A DNA stretch of 64,000 nucleotides from Melioribacteraceae bacterium (GCA_019638015.1 JAHBUP010000001.1:620001-684000); one strand, 5' to 3'. Shown: positions 46,044-56,504, counted from the first letter of the stretch. The notes: a model not told the origin generated them from the sequence alone. Made by a program: numbers and translations.

Positions 46044-47072
46044 CTAATTTTTTTTATAGTTGATGCAAGTACCACGAAGAATCAATTCAGTGTCAACAAT
46101 TATATGCTTGTATTCAAACTCATCTATATTATTGATGTTTTCAATGAGAAGATCAATTGATTTGTAAGCGAGTTGTTCGGTTGGCTGGTTGATACAACTT
46201 AATGGGGGAGATAAAAATTCCTGCACCGGAGAATTACCGAAACAGATTAAATCGATATCCTCCGGAATCCTCATTCCTACCTCCTTAGCCGCCTTATAAA
46301 TTCCAATTGCTACCGGGTAAGTAACCGCCAATATAAATTCGGGCAAGTTATTTTGATGATAAAGATTCATAAATGTTTCGTAGCCATTTTTTTCATCATA
46401 TCCACCCTCGATTATCCAATCCGATTTTACTTCTAAGCCATTCTTCTGCATAGCATTTTTAAAACCCAGTATTCTTTGCAGACCAATATTTACATTCGAA
46501 TAACCCGCAAAGTGAGCAATTTTTTTGTAACCTAATTTTATGGCATGTTCGATTGCAATAAATGCGCCATTTTTATCATTAACAGTTACGGTGTTGCAGC
46601 GGGTTAGGTTTGGAATTCTATCCATAAACACGATTGGTGTTTGCCGTCTAAGAGCATTCTCAAAAATCTCAAAATCATTTGAATCTTGTGTAATAGAAAC
46701 AATCAGCCCATCAACTCTTAATGAAAGCAGTGTTTGGATCTGTTTTTTCTGCATTTCCGAGTTTTCTTGCGAGACCGTTAAAAAGACCTGGTAGTTATTC
46801 ATCATTGCATAATTGTAAATATGGTCCATAATTGCGCTGAAAAAATGATGTGCAATTTGTGGTAGTACCACGCCAATTGAATTGGATTTTCTTGAGGCTA
46901 AATTACGTGCCATTAAATTTGGGTAATAACCCAGTTCGTCGGCAGTTTTCTTTACTAATTCTGCTGTTGACTGGGAAACATCTGGGTGCCCGCGTAATGC
47001 TTTTGAAACTGTTATTAATGATACACCCAGTTTCTTGGCTATGTCGTTAAGCCGTATTTGTTTTGTGTTCAT
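46044..47072 (-). CDS. LacI-family transcriptional regulator
   Basis: A 342-residue regulator: LacI-type helix-turn-helix at 5-30 (RLNDIAKKLGVSLITVSKALRGHPDVS), hinge, then a periplasmic-binding-protein-like sensor domain (about 62-335, with NSIGVVLPQIAHHFFSAIMDHIY and IPEDIDLICFGNSPVQEFLSPPLSCINQP). Such proteins repress or activate sugar-uptake genes in response to a small ligand. It is divergent from the receptor operon starting at 47354, which it probably controls; an inverted repeat lies in the gap. Confidence 0.92.
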   Translation of the reverse strand: MNTKQIRLNDIAKKLGVSLITVSKALRGHPDVSQSTAELVKKTADELGYYPNLMARNLASRKSNSIGVVLPQIAHHFFSAIMDHIYNYAMMNNYQVFLTVSQENSEMQKKQIQTLLSLRVDGLIVSITQDSNDFEIFENALRRQTPIVFMDRIPNLTRCNTVTVNDKNGAFIAIEHAIKLGYKKIAHFAGYSNVNIGLQRILGFKNAMQKNGLEVKSDWIIEGGYDEKNGYETFMNLYHQNNLPEFILAVTYPVAIGIYKAAKEVGMRIPEDIDLICFGNSPVQEFLSPPLSCINQPTEQLAYKSIDLLIENINNIDEFEYKHIIVDTELILRGTCINYKKN

Positions 47073-47299
47073 ATTTAAAATCTATTTAATCTACTCCAAT
47101 TCTATTTTAAAGTTATAAATTAAAATGAACATTATAAAGATTTGATTTAGTCAATAGGAGGTATTCGCTTAGGGCCTAATATTCTAAATATGGATGAATT
47201 TGTTAGCGATCTTTAAGGTAGAATTATTGACCAAATTATTGAATTTATAATTTGATTTTTAGATAGATGATTTTGTAATTTAACACAATCTTAATATAG

Positions 47300-47336
47300 C
47301 TCATACACATACAGTACTATTTTTAGTATGTATGAG
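47300..47336. promoter_or_regulatory. Imperfect inverted repeat, possible regulator site before the PPIase operon
   Basis: CTCATACA ... TACTA (left) mirrors TAGTATGTATGAG (right, ending at 47336), with a 7-base bulge in the left arm. It ends 17 bases before the ATG of the operon's first gene and lies in the 281-base divergent gap from the LacI-type gene. It could be an operator or an RNA hairpin. The rest of the gap shows nothing else firm. Confidence 0.4.
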
Positions 47337-47353
47337 AACACTTATTTGAAAAG

Positions 47354-49027
47354 ATGAGTATGACAATTCAGTACAAAACTGTATTAGTAATTATTTTTTT
47401 AACATCACTTCTATTCAACTCACACTTAAAATCTCAACAGTTAGCGCTACCTAAACAAACTTTAGCTGAAATTGGTAACTATAAAATCAATCTGGATGAT
47501 TTCAAAATCCGCTATGAAGAATACCTATTTTCGAGCGGATTAAAGGATAATATTGTAACAAGAAGAGCTATACTTAATAATGCAATTAATGAAATTATCC
47601 TTGAAAAATTTGATGACAATTCAAAAATTTATAATAATCCTGAGTTTAAAAGAGAAATTGAATGGGCGAGAAAACAAACACTTCTTGCTTATTTGAAAGA
47701 CCAATTAGTCTATGCAAAAATTACTGCAAGCGATGAAGAAGTTAGAGATGCTTTTTATAAATCTAATGTTAAAATTGCCGCACGGCACCTTTACTGCCAA
47801 ACGGAAGAAGAAGCAGACGCGATTTACCAATTGTTGCAGACTGGCTCCACATTTGAAGAATTGGCAAAACAGCTTTTTACCGACTCAACCCTGCAAAATA
47901 ATGGTGGTTACTTAGGTTATTTTTCATGGGGTGAAATGGATCCTGCTTTTGAAGATGCTGCTTACTCCCTGCAAGTCAATGAAATTTCAAAACCCGTTAA
48001 ACTCAAAAATGGTTTTTCAATTATTAAGGTGGATGATAGAGTACCCTTACCAATAATGACCGAGAATGAATTTTTGAATAAAAGAAATCATATGCAACGG
48101 GTTGTTAAAATGAGAAAAAGAAGACCCGCAGAGGTCGACTTTATGAATAAGATTTTTAATCAAAATGAAGTTAAAATTAATGATAATGGACTGAATTCTT
48201 TGCTGGCCAAGATAACTTCGGGAAATAATGAGCAAGAAGTATCTAACAAAAATAAAAATTCCATTGTTGCAAGTTATAAAGGTCGAACATATAGTGTGGA
48301 CTATCTTTCAAGAAGGATAAACGATTTTCCAAAATATCATTTAGAAAAAATAACTGCAGCAAATACACTTATAAGCGCGATTAAAGGATTGATCCTTCAA
48401 GAGATATTATTAAAACTGGCCCATGATAATAAATTTGAAAATTCGGCAGAGGTGAAAAGTGTCATCAATAAATATGAAAAAAATATTTTTTTGAGATACA
48501 AGAGAAGCGAGATTGCAGAAAAAGCCATATTCCCAGATTCAGTGCTTTATTCTTTTTATGAAAACAATCTCACAAAGTTTATGGAAAGCGATAAAATAAA
48601 TGTACAAGAAATTATTGTTAGAGAGAACTTGTTGGCTGAGAGATTGATTACAAGTTTACTCAATGGTGAAGATTTTGGGAAGTTAGCAATTGAGCATTCA
48701 ACTCGAGAATGGTCAAAAAGTAATAGGGGAATATTAGGCTTGGCAGATGTGTCAAAGTTTGGTATTTTAAAAGACACATTATGGCATGCAGAATTGGGCA
48801 AAATTATTGGCCCAATTAAGATAGAAGATTCCTATGGAATCTTTAAAGTATTAGAAAAAAAGAAAGGTTTACCTAAGAAATTTAATGATGTTTATGATGA
48901 GGTTGTTCATTATACTAAAAAGGAAAAATCAAGATTAGTAGTTGAGCAGTACATTAGTAATATTTCAAAAAAAATAAAAATATTTATTGACGAAGACCTG
49001 CTGGGGCGTTTTACTCTCAGTCAATAA
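47354..49027 (+). CDS. Periplasmic parvulin-type peptidylprolyl isomerase (SurA/PrsA-like), two PpiC domains
   Basis: A 557-residue protein with a signal peptide (about 1-28, ending LKSQ), an N-terminal SurA-like helical region (about 30-135) and two parvulin domains. The first is at about 140-240 (ARHLYCQTEEEADAIYQLL, GSTFEELAKQL, GGYLGYFSWGEMDPAFEDAAYSL). The second, less canonical, is at about 410-515 (DKINVQEIIVRENLLAERLIT, EDFGKLAIEHSTREWSKSNRGILG). It probably folds the outer-membrane proteins encoded after it. ATG 47360 is an alternative start. Confidence 0.87.
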   Translation: MSMTIQYKTVLVIIFLTSLLFNSHLKSQQLALPKQTLAEIGNYKINLDDFKIRYEEYLFSSGLKDNIVTRRAILNNAINEIILEKFDDNSKIYNNPEFKREIEWARKQTLLAYLKDQLVYAKITASDEEVRDAFYKSNVKIAARHLYCQTEEEADAIYQLLQTGSTFEELAKQLFTDSTLQNNGGYLGYFSWGEMDPAFEDAAYSLQVNEISKPVKLKNGFSIIKVDDRVPLPIMTENEFLNKRNHMQRVVKMRKRRPAEVDFMNKIFNQNEVKINDNGLNSLLAKITSGNNEQEVSNKNKNSIVASYKGRTYSVDYLSRRINDFPKYHLEKITAANTLISAIKGLILQEILLKLAHDNKFENSAEVKSVINKYEKNIFLRYKRSEIAEKAIFPDSVLYSFYENNLTKFMESDKINVQEIIVRENLLAERLITSLLNGEDFGKLAIEHSTREWSKSNRGILGLADVSKFGILKDTLWHAELGKIIGPIKIEDSYGIFKVLEKKKGLPKKFNDVYDEVVHYTKKEKSRLVVEQYISNISKKIKIFIDEDLLGRFTLSQ

Positions 49028-49071
49028 ATTGTTCTTTAATTTATAAGATAGATAGCATTTATGGAGGCACC

Positions 49072-51750
49072 ATGAAGAAACTTTTTACCATGCTATTGTT
49101 TGTTGCTATGCTACCCGTTATTATTAGTGCCGGCACCACTGGTAAATTAACAGGTAAAGTAACAGATAAAAAAACCGGCGAAGCTCTTCCGTTCGTAAAT
49201 ATTACGCTCGAGGGCACAACAATAGGCGCCGCATCCGATCTTGACGGTAGGTATGTTATATTAAATATCCCTCCCGGAAAGTATAATGTCAAAATACAAT
49301 ATATCGGGTATCAAACTGTTGTTATTGAAAACGTACAAATATCAATCGACTTAACTACTGTTCAAGACGCTCAACTAGAAGATACAGCGTTTGATATCGG
49401 GACTGTTGTTGTTCAAGGCAACGTTGACCGCATCCAAAAAGATGTTACCTCAAGCCAAGCCCGTGTAACCTCTGATGAAATCAAAAATCTACCGGTAGCC
49501 GAAATTAATGATGTGCTTCAACTCCAATCTGGAGTTACCAGAGGCGCTGATGGTAGCTTTCATATCCGTGGTGGTCGTTCATCAGAAATTGCTTATTGGG
49601 TTAATGGTATTTCTATTACCGATGCTTATGATAACAGTCGAGGCATCGATATTGATAATTCCAGCGTTCAAGAATTGCAAGTTATCAGCGGAACTTTTAA
49701 TGCTGAGTATGGACAGGCACTTTCTGGTATTGTTAATACTGTAACCAAAGAAGGGGGTAGGTCATTTAAGTCAGATATAAAAGTTTATTCGAGTGATTAT
49801 ATAAGCAACTTTAAAGATTATTTTGTCGGAATCGATAAAGTAAATCCTTTGGCTAATTATAACCTTCAAGCAAGTTTAAGCGGACCAATTCCATTTACCG
49901 ATAATCAGCTTACTCTTTTTGTGAATGGCCGTTATATGTATGATGATGGTTATTTATATGGTTATCATAATTTTAATCCGGATTCAACCGCTGGCGATGG
50001 TTCATTAACCGCAATGAATTGGTCGAAGCGATTTATTGGTCAATTTAACTTGAGTTATTACGCTTCATCATTTTTTAAATTCAATGCAGAAGTTCTGTAT
50101 TCAAAAGAAAATTATAGAGATTATAACCACTTCTTTAAATGGAATCCATTCGGAGATGTGAATAAGTTTGCGGATAGCTACAATGCTACTTTTACAATGA
50201 CTCACACAATTTCCGGAAGCGCTTTCTATACATTCAAGCTATCTCAATTCAAAAAAGATTTTGAAGAATATTTATATGAAGACCCGTTTGATGCTCGTTA
50301 TATGCATCCAAATTCACTTCGTACAGTGGCTTATTCTTATGTTACACAAGGAACAAACTTGCATCGATTTTACCGTAAGACCGAAACTCTTATCGGAAAG
50401 TTAGATTACACAAGTCAGGTTAGCGAGAATCATCTTATTAAATTTGGTATTGAGGGGAGAGTTCATAACCTTAGTTTCGATGATTACAATATTGAACCCT
50501 TGAGAATAAACAATATTGAGGTTGAGCCGTTCCAGCCAGCTATTCCGGATATTAATACACCTAACAGAACTAAATACGACAGTGAGCCAATTGAACTAGC
50601 CGCTTATATACAGGATAAAATAGAATTTGAGAGTGTAATTATTAATATAGGATTACGTCTTGATTATTTTGACTCGAGAGGTAAAGTATTAGTTGATCCG
50701 ACCGATCCAAATATAAATTTACCTTTGAGAAGTGAACTCGAAAATTTAACACTAGCTGAAAGAGAGCCATATTTTTATAAGGATGCTTCCGCTAAATGGT
50801 CGCTAGGACCACGATTCGGAATTGCATACCCAATTAGCGATAAAGGTGTTTTACATTTTTCATACGGACAGTTTCTGCAGATTCCCACATTTCAATATTT
50901 ATTTAATCGTGGTCCTTATTACGTCCCCAATACAGGAAACGGATATGGAGTTTATGGAAATCCCGATTTAGAACCACAAAGTACAACAATGTATGAACTT
51001 GGTTTTAAACAAGAATTCTTCGATAACTTTTCAATGGAATTCACCGGATTCTATCGTGATATCAGAAACTGGATAACAGCTGGTCCACTAACTTCTACAA
51101 GAAATTTGGTGACCTATTCAAGTTATATAAATAAAGATTACTCTAATGTAAAAGGAATTACACTTAATGTTTCCAAAAGATTTTCAGACTTTTATTCACT
51201 CGATCTAAATTATACGTATCAAGTTGCTGAGGGGAGCAATTCAAGTCCAGAAGATGAATTTAACGCACAACTTGGAAATAATGAGCCAACACTTTTTTTA
51301 ATACCTTTGGATTGGGATCAAAACCATATTCTAAATCTCTCTGTATTTGTAGGACAAGCTGACTGGGGAATTTCAACAATCGCACGCTATGGCTCTGGTT
51401 TACCATACACACCTTCAATTACACAGTACACTGCGGATAGAGGAATTACGTCGGGATTACAAAGAAACAGCAGAAGAAGGCCTACTCAATTCCAATTGGA
51501 TTTGAGATTGCATAAATCATTTAATCTTGCAGGAATTGATATTACCTCTTTCTTGCGTGTGTTTAATCTTCTCGATAATAAAGTAGTTGTAAATGTATTT
51601 GGCGATACGGGAAAACCGGATTATACAACAGAGGGAAGAAATATAGGTAATGACCCGAACCGGCTAAATACGGTTGAAGAGTATTTAAGGTATCCGTGGA
51701 ATTACGGCGAGCCAAGAAGAATAGAATTTGGATTTGAGTTTTCTTTCTAA
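49072..51750 (+). CDS. TonB-dependent outer-membrane receptor with carboxypeptidase-like N-terminal domain
   Basis: An 892-residue protein. Signal peptide at about 1-20 (ending ISA). A carboxypeptidase-regulatory-like (CarbopepD_reg_2) domain is at about 24-100 (GKLTGKVTDKKTGEALPFVNITLEG). A plug is at about 120-230 (LPVAEINDVLQLQSGVTRGADGSFHIRGGRSSEIAYWVNG). A 22-strand-type barrel follows to the C-terminal Phe (GFEFSF). These are SusC-like features for TonB-driven uptake of large ligands. It follows the PPIase gene by 44 bases and has a GGAGG ribosome site. No SusD lipoprotein is adjacent. Confidence 0.93.
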   Translation: MKKLFTMLLFVAMLPVIISAGTTGKLTGKVTDKKTGEALPFVNITLEGTTIGAASDLDGRYVILNIPPGKYNVKIQYIGYQTVVIENVQISIDLTTVQDAQLEDTAFDIGTVVVQGNVDRIQKDVTSSQARVTSDEIKNLPVAEINDVLQLQSGVTRGADGSFHIRGGRSSEIAYWVNGISITDAYDNSRGIDIDNSSVQELQVISGTFNAEYGQALSGIVNTVTKEGGRSFKSDIKVYSSDYISNFKDYFVGIDKVNPLANYNLQASLSGPIPFTDNQLTLFVNGRYMYDDGYLYGYHNFNPDSTAGDGSLTAMNWSKRFIGQFNLSYYASSFFKFNAEVLYSKENYRDYNHFFKWNPFGDVNKFADSYNATFTMTHTISGSAFYTFKLSQFKKDFEEYLYEDPFDARYMHPNSLRTVAYSYVTQGTNLHRFYRKTETLIGKLDYTSQVSENHLIKFGIEGRVHNLSFDDYNIEPLRINNIEVEPFQPAIPDINTPNRTKYDSEPIELAAYIQDKIEFESVIINIGLRLDYFDSRGKVLVDPTDPNINLPLRSELENLTLAEREPYFYKDASAKWSLGPRFGIAYPISDKGVLHFSYGQFLQIPTFQYLFNRGPYYVPNTGNGYGVYGNPDLEPQSTTMYELGFKQEFFDNFSMEFTGFYRDIRNWITAGPLTSTRNLVTYSSYINKDYSNVKGITLNVSKRFSDFYSLDLNYTYQVAEGSNSSPEDEFNAQLGNNEPTLFLIPLDWDQNHILNLSVFVGQADWGISTIARYGSGLPYTPSITQYTADRGITSGLQRNSRRRPTQFQLDLRLHKSFNLAGIDITSFLRVFNLLDNKVVVNVFGDTGKPDYTTEGRNIGNDPNRLNTVEEYLRYPWNYGEPRRIEFGFEFSF

Positions 51751-51778
51751 AGTTTAAAAGAAATAGGAGATTAAATAA

Positions 51779-54700
51779 ATGTCAAGATCGTTAAAAGTAT
51801 TCCTAATTGTCACGATCAGCTTGTTTATAACAATGGAATCATTTGCGCAATATGTGCCAAGTAAAGAGCGTGGCAATGCTTCGAAAAGAACTAAAGCTCA
51901 AATGGAAGGTAACAGAATTAGAGCTACATTCTTTAATCATGGCCAAGCTGGAAGAACAAGCGGCTCGTTTCCAATTAATGAGCAAACACCCTTTGAATGG
52001 CCAAAAAATACCGGACAAGTGTACCTCGCATTATTAGGGATTATGGCCGGTGCTGAAGTTACAGACAATACCGGGACCCGCCAGAGAATTGTTGAAGTCC
52101 CTAATTACCGTCAATCGCCAAGTGGAAAGTCGTGGAACTTTGAGCCAATCCCGGGTTACTTAAATGAAAAAACAAATTTGATAGCTACTAGTGTTGATCC
52201 TGATACATGGCCTGATTTCTGGCCCGATCGCCAAACCGATGAAGTTGATCCAGGCTGGCGTGGATCATGGAACGGATATTTTGGTAAAAATATTTTTAAT
52301 GCAGATCAGGAAATTTTTTATAGAGCTACCGATGATAATTATGACCGTTATGGTAATTTTTTCCCGGATCAGACTGATCTAACAAGAAAAGGTTTAGGAT
52401 TAATTCTTGAAGTTAGAATTCTTGCGTGGTCACAAGTATTGGTGGAGGATGCTATTTATGCTCTCCATAACATTAAAAATGATGGTACCGGCGATCTTGA
52501 AAAAGTGGGAGTTACAGTTTGGTATGCAGACTTTGTAGGCGGTGATGGAGATTCGCAGGATGATATTTCTGAATTCGATCTTTTAGAAGATATTGCGTGG
52601 ACGAGAGATAATGATCATAGAGCACCAACTTTTGGATCCGATCCGGTGGGTATTGTTGCGGTTGCGTTCCTTGAAACTCCAGGTAACGCATTAGATAGAA
52701 TTGATAACGATGGCGATAGTCCAGAATTGGACAATTTTATTACGGCAGAAATGATTGAAGGGGAAATCCCGGATAATCTTATTGACGATAACGGTAATGG
52801 ATTAATTGATGAAAACCAAACTCACATTCCATTTGGAGTTCAAAGAGGTGTAACTTACGCTGATGGAATAGCACAACCAATAAATGCATCATGGTCAGCT
52901 TTGAAACCGAGATTTAAGGTTGAAGCAAATAGTCCAGTAGTAACTCAGGCAATGATTGATTTAGCTAATTCAAATCCATCGAGCAATAAATGGAAATTGT
53001 GGCCAACTCCGGATTCATTCCAAAATGGTAAAATTCATTTGATCATGGTTACCCAAGAAAAAATAAATTTACCATTTAAAGATGGTATTGATAATGATGA
53101 CGATGGCGAGGCAAACAGCCCGCTCGTTACACAGGCAATGATTACTCAAGCTGCTAATGACGCCCCATATTTTAGATATCGGGTTAATGATAAAATAATT
53201 CTCTATAATGTAGTTGCTTCAACTCTCGGTAAAAAATATGCCGATGGAATTGATAATGACGGCAATGGCGCAATTGATGAAGGTATTGATGATGGTATTG
53301 ATGTAATGATTGATGAAGCTCGTGATGATGGAAAAGATAATGATTATGATTGGAACCCCGCTCGTGATGATGTGGGCATGGATGGCGTTGCTGATACAGG
53401 TGACGAAGGTGAAAATGATGGAAAACCAACAAGCGGCGCAAGATTAGGATTGCCTGGCGAACCGGGCATTGATGTTACCGACGTTTCTGAAACCGATCAA
53501 ATTGGTATTACAAATGCCGATTACGTTCCTGCCGGTGGATTAAATATTAATAGTGACGCTCAAATGTGGTTCGATTTTATGATTCCGGGTAAATTCTTTG
53601 ATCCTCAAGAAGTGGTTGCAGGAGAATATGATTTGTTTGTTAGTTCAAGTTTATTCCCATTAAAATCGGGACAACAAGAACCGGTCTCATTAGTTGTTCT
53701 GCTCGCTAATGGTACTGTTCCCGATCCAGGTGGTCAATTCAGAAAAAGTGAAATTCTCAGAAAACGGGTTAGAGCACAAGAAACATATAACAACGATTAT
53801 CGTTTCGCCAATGCTCCTATTACTCCAACTCTCACTGCGATTCCTGGAGATAATAGAGTTACATTATATTGGGATGATGCCGCTGAAAAATCTTTCGATG
53901 CCTATATTGATGCTATTGGCGGTAATGGTAGAGACTTTGAGGGATATAAAATTTACCGCGCTTCCGATCCTGCTTTCCAAGATGCTGAACAAATTACGAA
54001 TGGCTTTGGCGGAAGACAATTCAGATTACCAATTGCGCAGTATGATCTAGTTAATGGAATTAAAGGTTTTGATCCGATAGGTATTGATGGTATCCGCTAC
54101 TATCTTGGAAATGATACCGGATTGAAACATTCATTTGTTGATACAACTGTGTTTAACGGATTTACATATTACTATGCGGTTGTTGCTTACGATTTCGGAT
54201 TCCCTTTAGGTGAAATTATTCCTTCCGAATCACCGATTCGCGTTTCATTGCAGGCAGATGGAAGTGTAAAATTAGGTTCAAACGTTGCGCGTGTTACCCC
54301 TGAAGCCCCGGTTGCCGGTTATGTAGCTCCAACTCTCGGTAATATTTCTCTGATGCAAGGTACAACATCGGGACAGGTTGCTTATAATATTGTTGATATA
54401 AATAAAATAAAAAACAATCATGTTTACTACTTAACATTTGAAGATACGATTAAGGTTGCTCAAAGAACCGGTCAGCCGGATACACTCACAACTAAAAATT
54501 ATACTTTACGTGATAGTACCGCCGGAAGAATATTAATAAATAAGTTTAAGAATTTATCAGCTGATGTTGAACAACCGTTAGTTGATGGTTTCCGCCTTAG
54601 CTTTGTTAATGAGAGAAGAGTAGAACTTGACCGTGCTGTTTCAATTTGGCCTGATGAAAAAATTGTTTCTTATCAATTTGAAAAATTTGTTTGGCCGGGA

Positions 54701-55447
54701 GGAATAACTGGTGAAGAAAGACCTAATGATTACCGAATTGAATTTGGGGAGGTTGGTTTTGGTACTTCTTCTCAAATTAGACTTGGTTCAAACACATTTG
54801 CGGCGAAACCGGTAAACTTCAAAGTATATAACATGAGTACAAAAAAATATATTGAATTTGGCTTTGTTGAGGTTGATGGAACAGATGGAAATCTTACAAC
54901 TAATGGTGCCAGAAGAGACCGTATAGTGTTTTTAGAACCGGATCAAAATGGAATTCTTAAATACACATGGTGGTTCTACCTTTTTGATACACCAAGTACA
55001 ACTTTAGGAACCCGCTTCCCGAAATCGGGTGAAAAATTAGAAATTAAATTGAAGAAACCATTTTTATCGAGTGATATATTTAGATTTGTTGCAAGCGCGG
55101 GAATGGTTGATACTGAACAAGCTAAATTGGAAATGGAGAAAATTAAAGTGGTTCCAAATCCTTATGTAGCTACAGCTCAATGGGAAGCAAGAAATCCTTA
55201 TGCTAGCGGAAGAGGTCCTCGTTCGCTTCACTTCACTCATCTTCCGAGCAAATGTACAATAAGAATATTTACAATTAATGGTGAATTAGTTGATGTAATA
55301 GAGCATGATAGTCCGTTGAATGATGGTACTGCAGAATGGAAAATGCTTACAAAAGATAATTTGAACATTGCTTATGGTGTTTATGTATTTCAGGTTGACG
55401 CTCCAGGCATTGGTTCTAAAATTGGAAAATTTGCAGTGATTAAATAA
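51779..55447 (+). CDS. Large exported protein with calcium-loop-like acidic repeats and diverged C-terminal sorting-like domain
   Basis: A 1222-residue protein with a signal peptide (about 1-23, ending SFAQ). It is not recognised as a known full-length family. Acidic, calcium-loop-like stretches of the form DxDGD/DGIDNDGNGxIDEG occur at about residues 304-315, 335-345, 436-445 and 490-525. A fibronectin-like part is near 680-830 (ITPTLTAIPGDNRVTLYWDDAAE, FNGFTYYYAVVAYD). The C-terminus (about 1120-1222, KVVPNPYVATAQWEARNP, YGVYVFQVDAPGIGSKIGKFAVIK) resembles T9SS/FlgD-like endings but without NYPNPFNP. It is probably surface-exposed and works with the receptor before it. Confidence 0.75.
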   Translation: MSRSLKVFLIVTISLFITMESFAQYVPSKERGNASKRTKAQMEGNRIRATFFNHGQAGRTSGSFPINEQTPFEWPKNTGQVYLALLGIMAGAEVTDNTGTRQRIVEVPNYRQSPSGKSWNFEPIPGYLNEKTNLIATSVDPDTWPDFWPDRQTDEVDPGWRGSWNGYFGKNIFNADQEIFYRATDDNYDRYGNFFPDQTDLTRKGLGLILEVRILAWSQVLVEDAIYALHNIKNDGTGDLEKVGVTVWYADFVGGDGDSQDDISEFDLLEDIAWTRDNDHRAPTFGSDPVGIVAVAFLETPGNALDRIDNDGDSPELDNFITAEMIEGEIPDNLIDDNGNGLIDENQTHIPFGVQRGVTYADGIAQPINASWSALKPRFKVEANSPVVTQAMIDLANSNPSSNKWKLWPTPDSFQNGKIHLIMVTQEKINLPFKDGIDNDDDGEANSPLVTQAMITQAANDAPYFRYRVNDKIILYNVVASTLGKKYADGIDNDGNGAIDEGIDDGIDVMIDEARDDGKDNDYDWNPARDDVGMDGVADTGDEGENDGKPTSGARLGLPGEPGIDVTDVSETDQIGITNADYVPAGGLNINSDAQMWFDFMIPGKFFDPQEVVAGEYDLFVSSSLFPLKSGQQEPVSLVVLLANGTVPDPGGQFRKSEILRKRVRAQETYNNDYRFANAPITPTLTAIPGDNRVTLYWDDAAEKSFDAYIDAIGGNGRDFEGYKIYRASDPAFQDAEQITNGFGGRQFRLPIAQYDLVNGIKGFDPIGIDGIRYYLGNDTGLKHSFVDTTVFNGFTYYYAVVAYDFGFPLGEIIPSESPIRVSLQADGSVKLGSNVARVTPEAPVAGYVAPTLGNISLMQGTTSGQVAYNIVDINKIKNNHVYYLTFEDTIKVAQRTGQPDTLTTKNYTLRDSTAGRILINKFKNLSADVEQPLVDGFRLSFVNERRVELDRAVSIWPDEKIVSYQFEKFVWPGGITGEERPNDYRIEFGEVGFGTSSQIRLGSNTFAAKPVNFKVYNMSTKKYIEFGFVEVDGTDGNLTTNGARRDRIVFLEPDQNGILKYTWWFYLFDTPSTTLGTRFPKSGEKLEIKLKKPFLSSDIFRFVASAGMVDTEQAKLEMEKIKVVPNPYVATAQWEARNPYASGRGPRSLHFTHLPSKCTIRIFTINGELVDVIEHDSPLNDGTAEWKMLTKDNLNIAYGVYVFQVDAPGIGSKIGKFAVIK

Positions 55448-55481
55448 TTCTAATGGACGAAAAATTTTAAGGAGTTTAATC

Positions 55482-56504
55482 ATGTTTAACAAAAAATTAA
55501 TGGTAATAGGAATTTTGGTGCTTCTGCTTCAGCCGGTAATGGCTCAGCGAGTTACCAAAACGGGTACAACTGCCGCAAAGTTTTTAAGTATAGGTATCGG
55601 GCCCCGTGCTAATGCTATGGGCGCAGCTTACAGTTCTGTTGCCGATGATGCCTCTGCTATGTACTGGAATCCGGCGGGTATCGCTCGTATATCTGAATAT
55701 CAAACCGCATTTACATACACCAAAATGTTTGCTGATATAAATGTAAATTATTTTGGCGCGGTTATCCCTGCCGGCGATCTTGGTGTGTTCGGTATTGGCA
55801 TAACAGCTCTAAATATTGGCGATATGGAAGTTACTACCGAATATTATCCCGAAGGTACCGGAGAAATATTTAACGCAGGCAGTTATGCCTTTGGTTTATC
55901 TTACGCAAAATTTATAACAAGCGATTTTGCAGTGGGTGTTACAATCAAATATATTCGCGAGGGTATATATAATTCGAGTGCTGAAGGTTTTGGAGTTGAT
56001 GTTGGAACAGTTTTCACAACTCCATTTTATGGAATTAAATTTGCTTCCAGCATTTCAAATTATGGATCGAAACTGCAAATGAGCGGTGATGATTTACTAA
56101 TTCGGCACGATCCCGATCCACAGAGAGCTGGTAATAATCAAACTATAGACGCCTGGTATTCTACAGATCAATATGAACTCCCATTACGTTTACAAATTGG
56201 GCTGTCACGCGATTTTACAATTTTAGATGAACACCGTCTTACTTTGGCAGTCGATGCAATTCATCCTAACGATAATAATCAATGGGTGAATGTGGGCGGT
56301 GAAATTTCTCTCTTTAATAATCTACTTTCATTAAGAGGAGGTTATAAAGGACTTTTCCTAGATGACACACAGGAAGGGTTAACCCTTGGCGCCGGAATTC
56401 ATTACGGCGGATTAGGAGTGTTCAAAATATCGGTTGATTATTCTTATCAACAAATGAAATATCTTGATCATCTTCACAGTTTTGGAGTTGTATTAGGATT
56501 CTAA
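55482..56504 (+). CDS. PorV/PorQ-family outer-membrane protein
   Basis: A 340-residue protein with a signal peptide (ending VMAQ), followed by TGTTAAKFLSIGIGPRANAMGAAYSSVADDASAMYWNPAGIARI, the characteristic start of the PorV/PorQ family of outer-membrane barrels. In T9SS bacteria PorV shuttles substrates to the sorting machinery. This gene sits between a large exported protein and a T9SS substrate, so it may be a locus-dedicated relative of PorV. The C-terminus ends in Phe. An AAGGAG ribosome site precedes the ATG. Confidence 0.85.
   Translation: MFNKKLMVIGILVLLLQPVMAQRVTKTGTTAAKFLSIGIGPRANAMGAAYSSVADDASAMYWNPAGIARISEYQTAFTYTKMFADINVNYFGAVIPAGDLGVFGIGITALNIGDMEVTTEYYPEGTGEIFNAGSYAFGLSYAKFITSDFAVGVTIKYIREGIYNSSAEGFGVDVGTVFTTPFYGIKFASSISNYGSKLQMSGDDLLIRHDPDPQRAGNNQTIDAWYSTDQYELPLRLQIGLSRDFTILDEHRLTLAVDAIHPNDNNQWVNVGGEISLFNNLLSLRGGYKGLFLDDTQEGLTLGAGIHYGGLGVFKISVDYSYQQMKYLDHLHSFGVVLGF

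Noticed and set aside
53184..53441. His-rich 85-residue minus-strand frame
   Set aside because: It is the complement of Asp/Asn/Gly codons in the calcium-loop region of the 1222-residue protein; the composition comes from the opposite strand.
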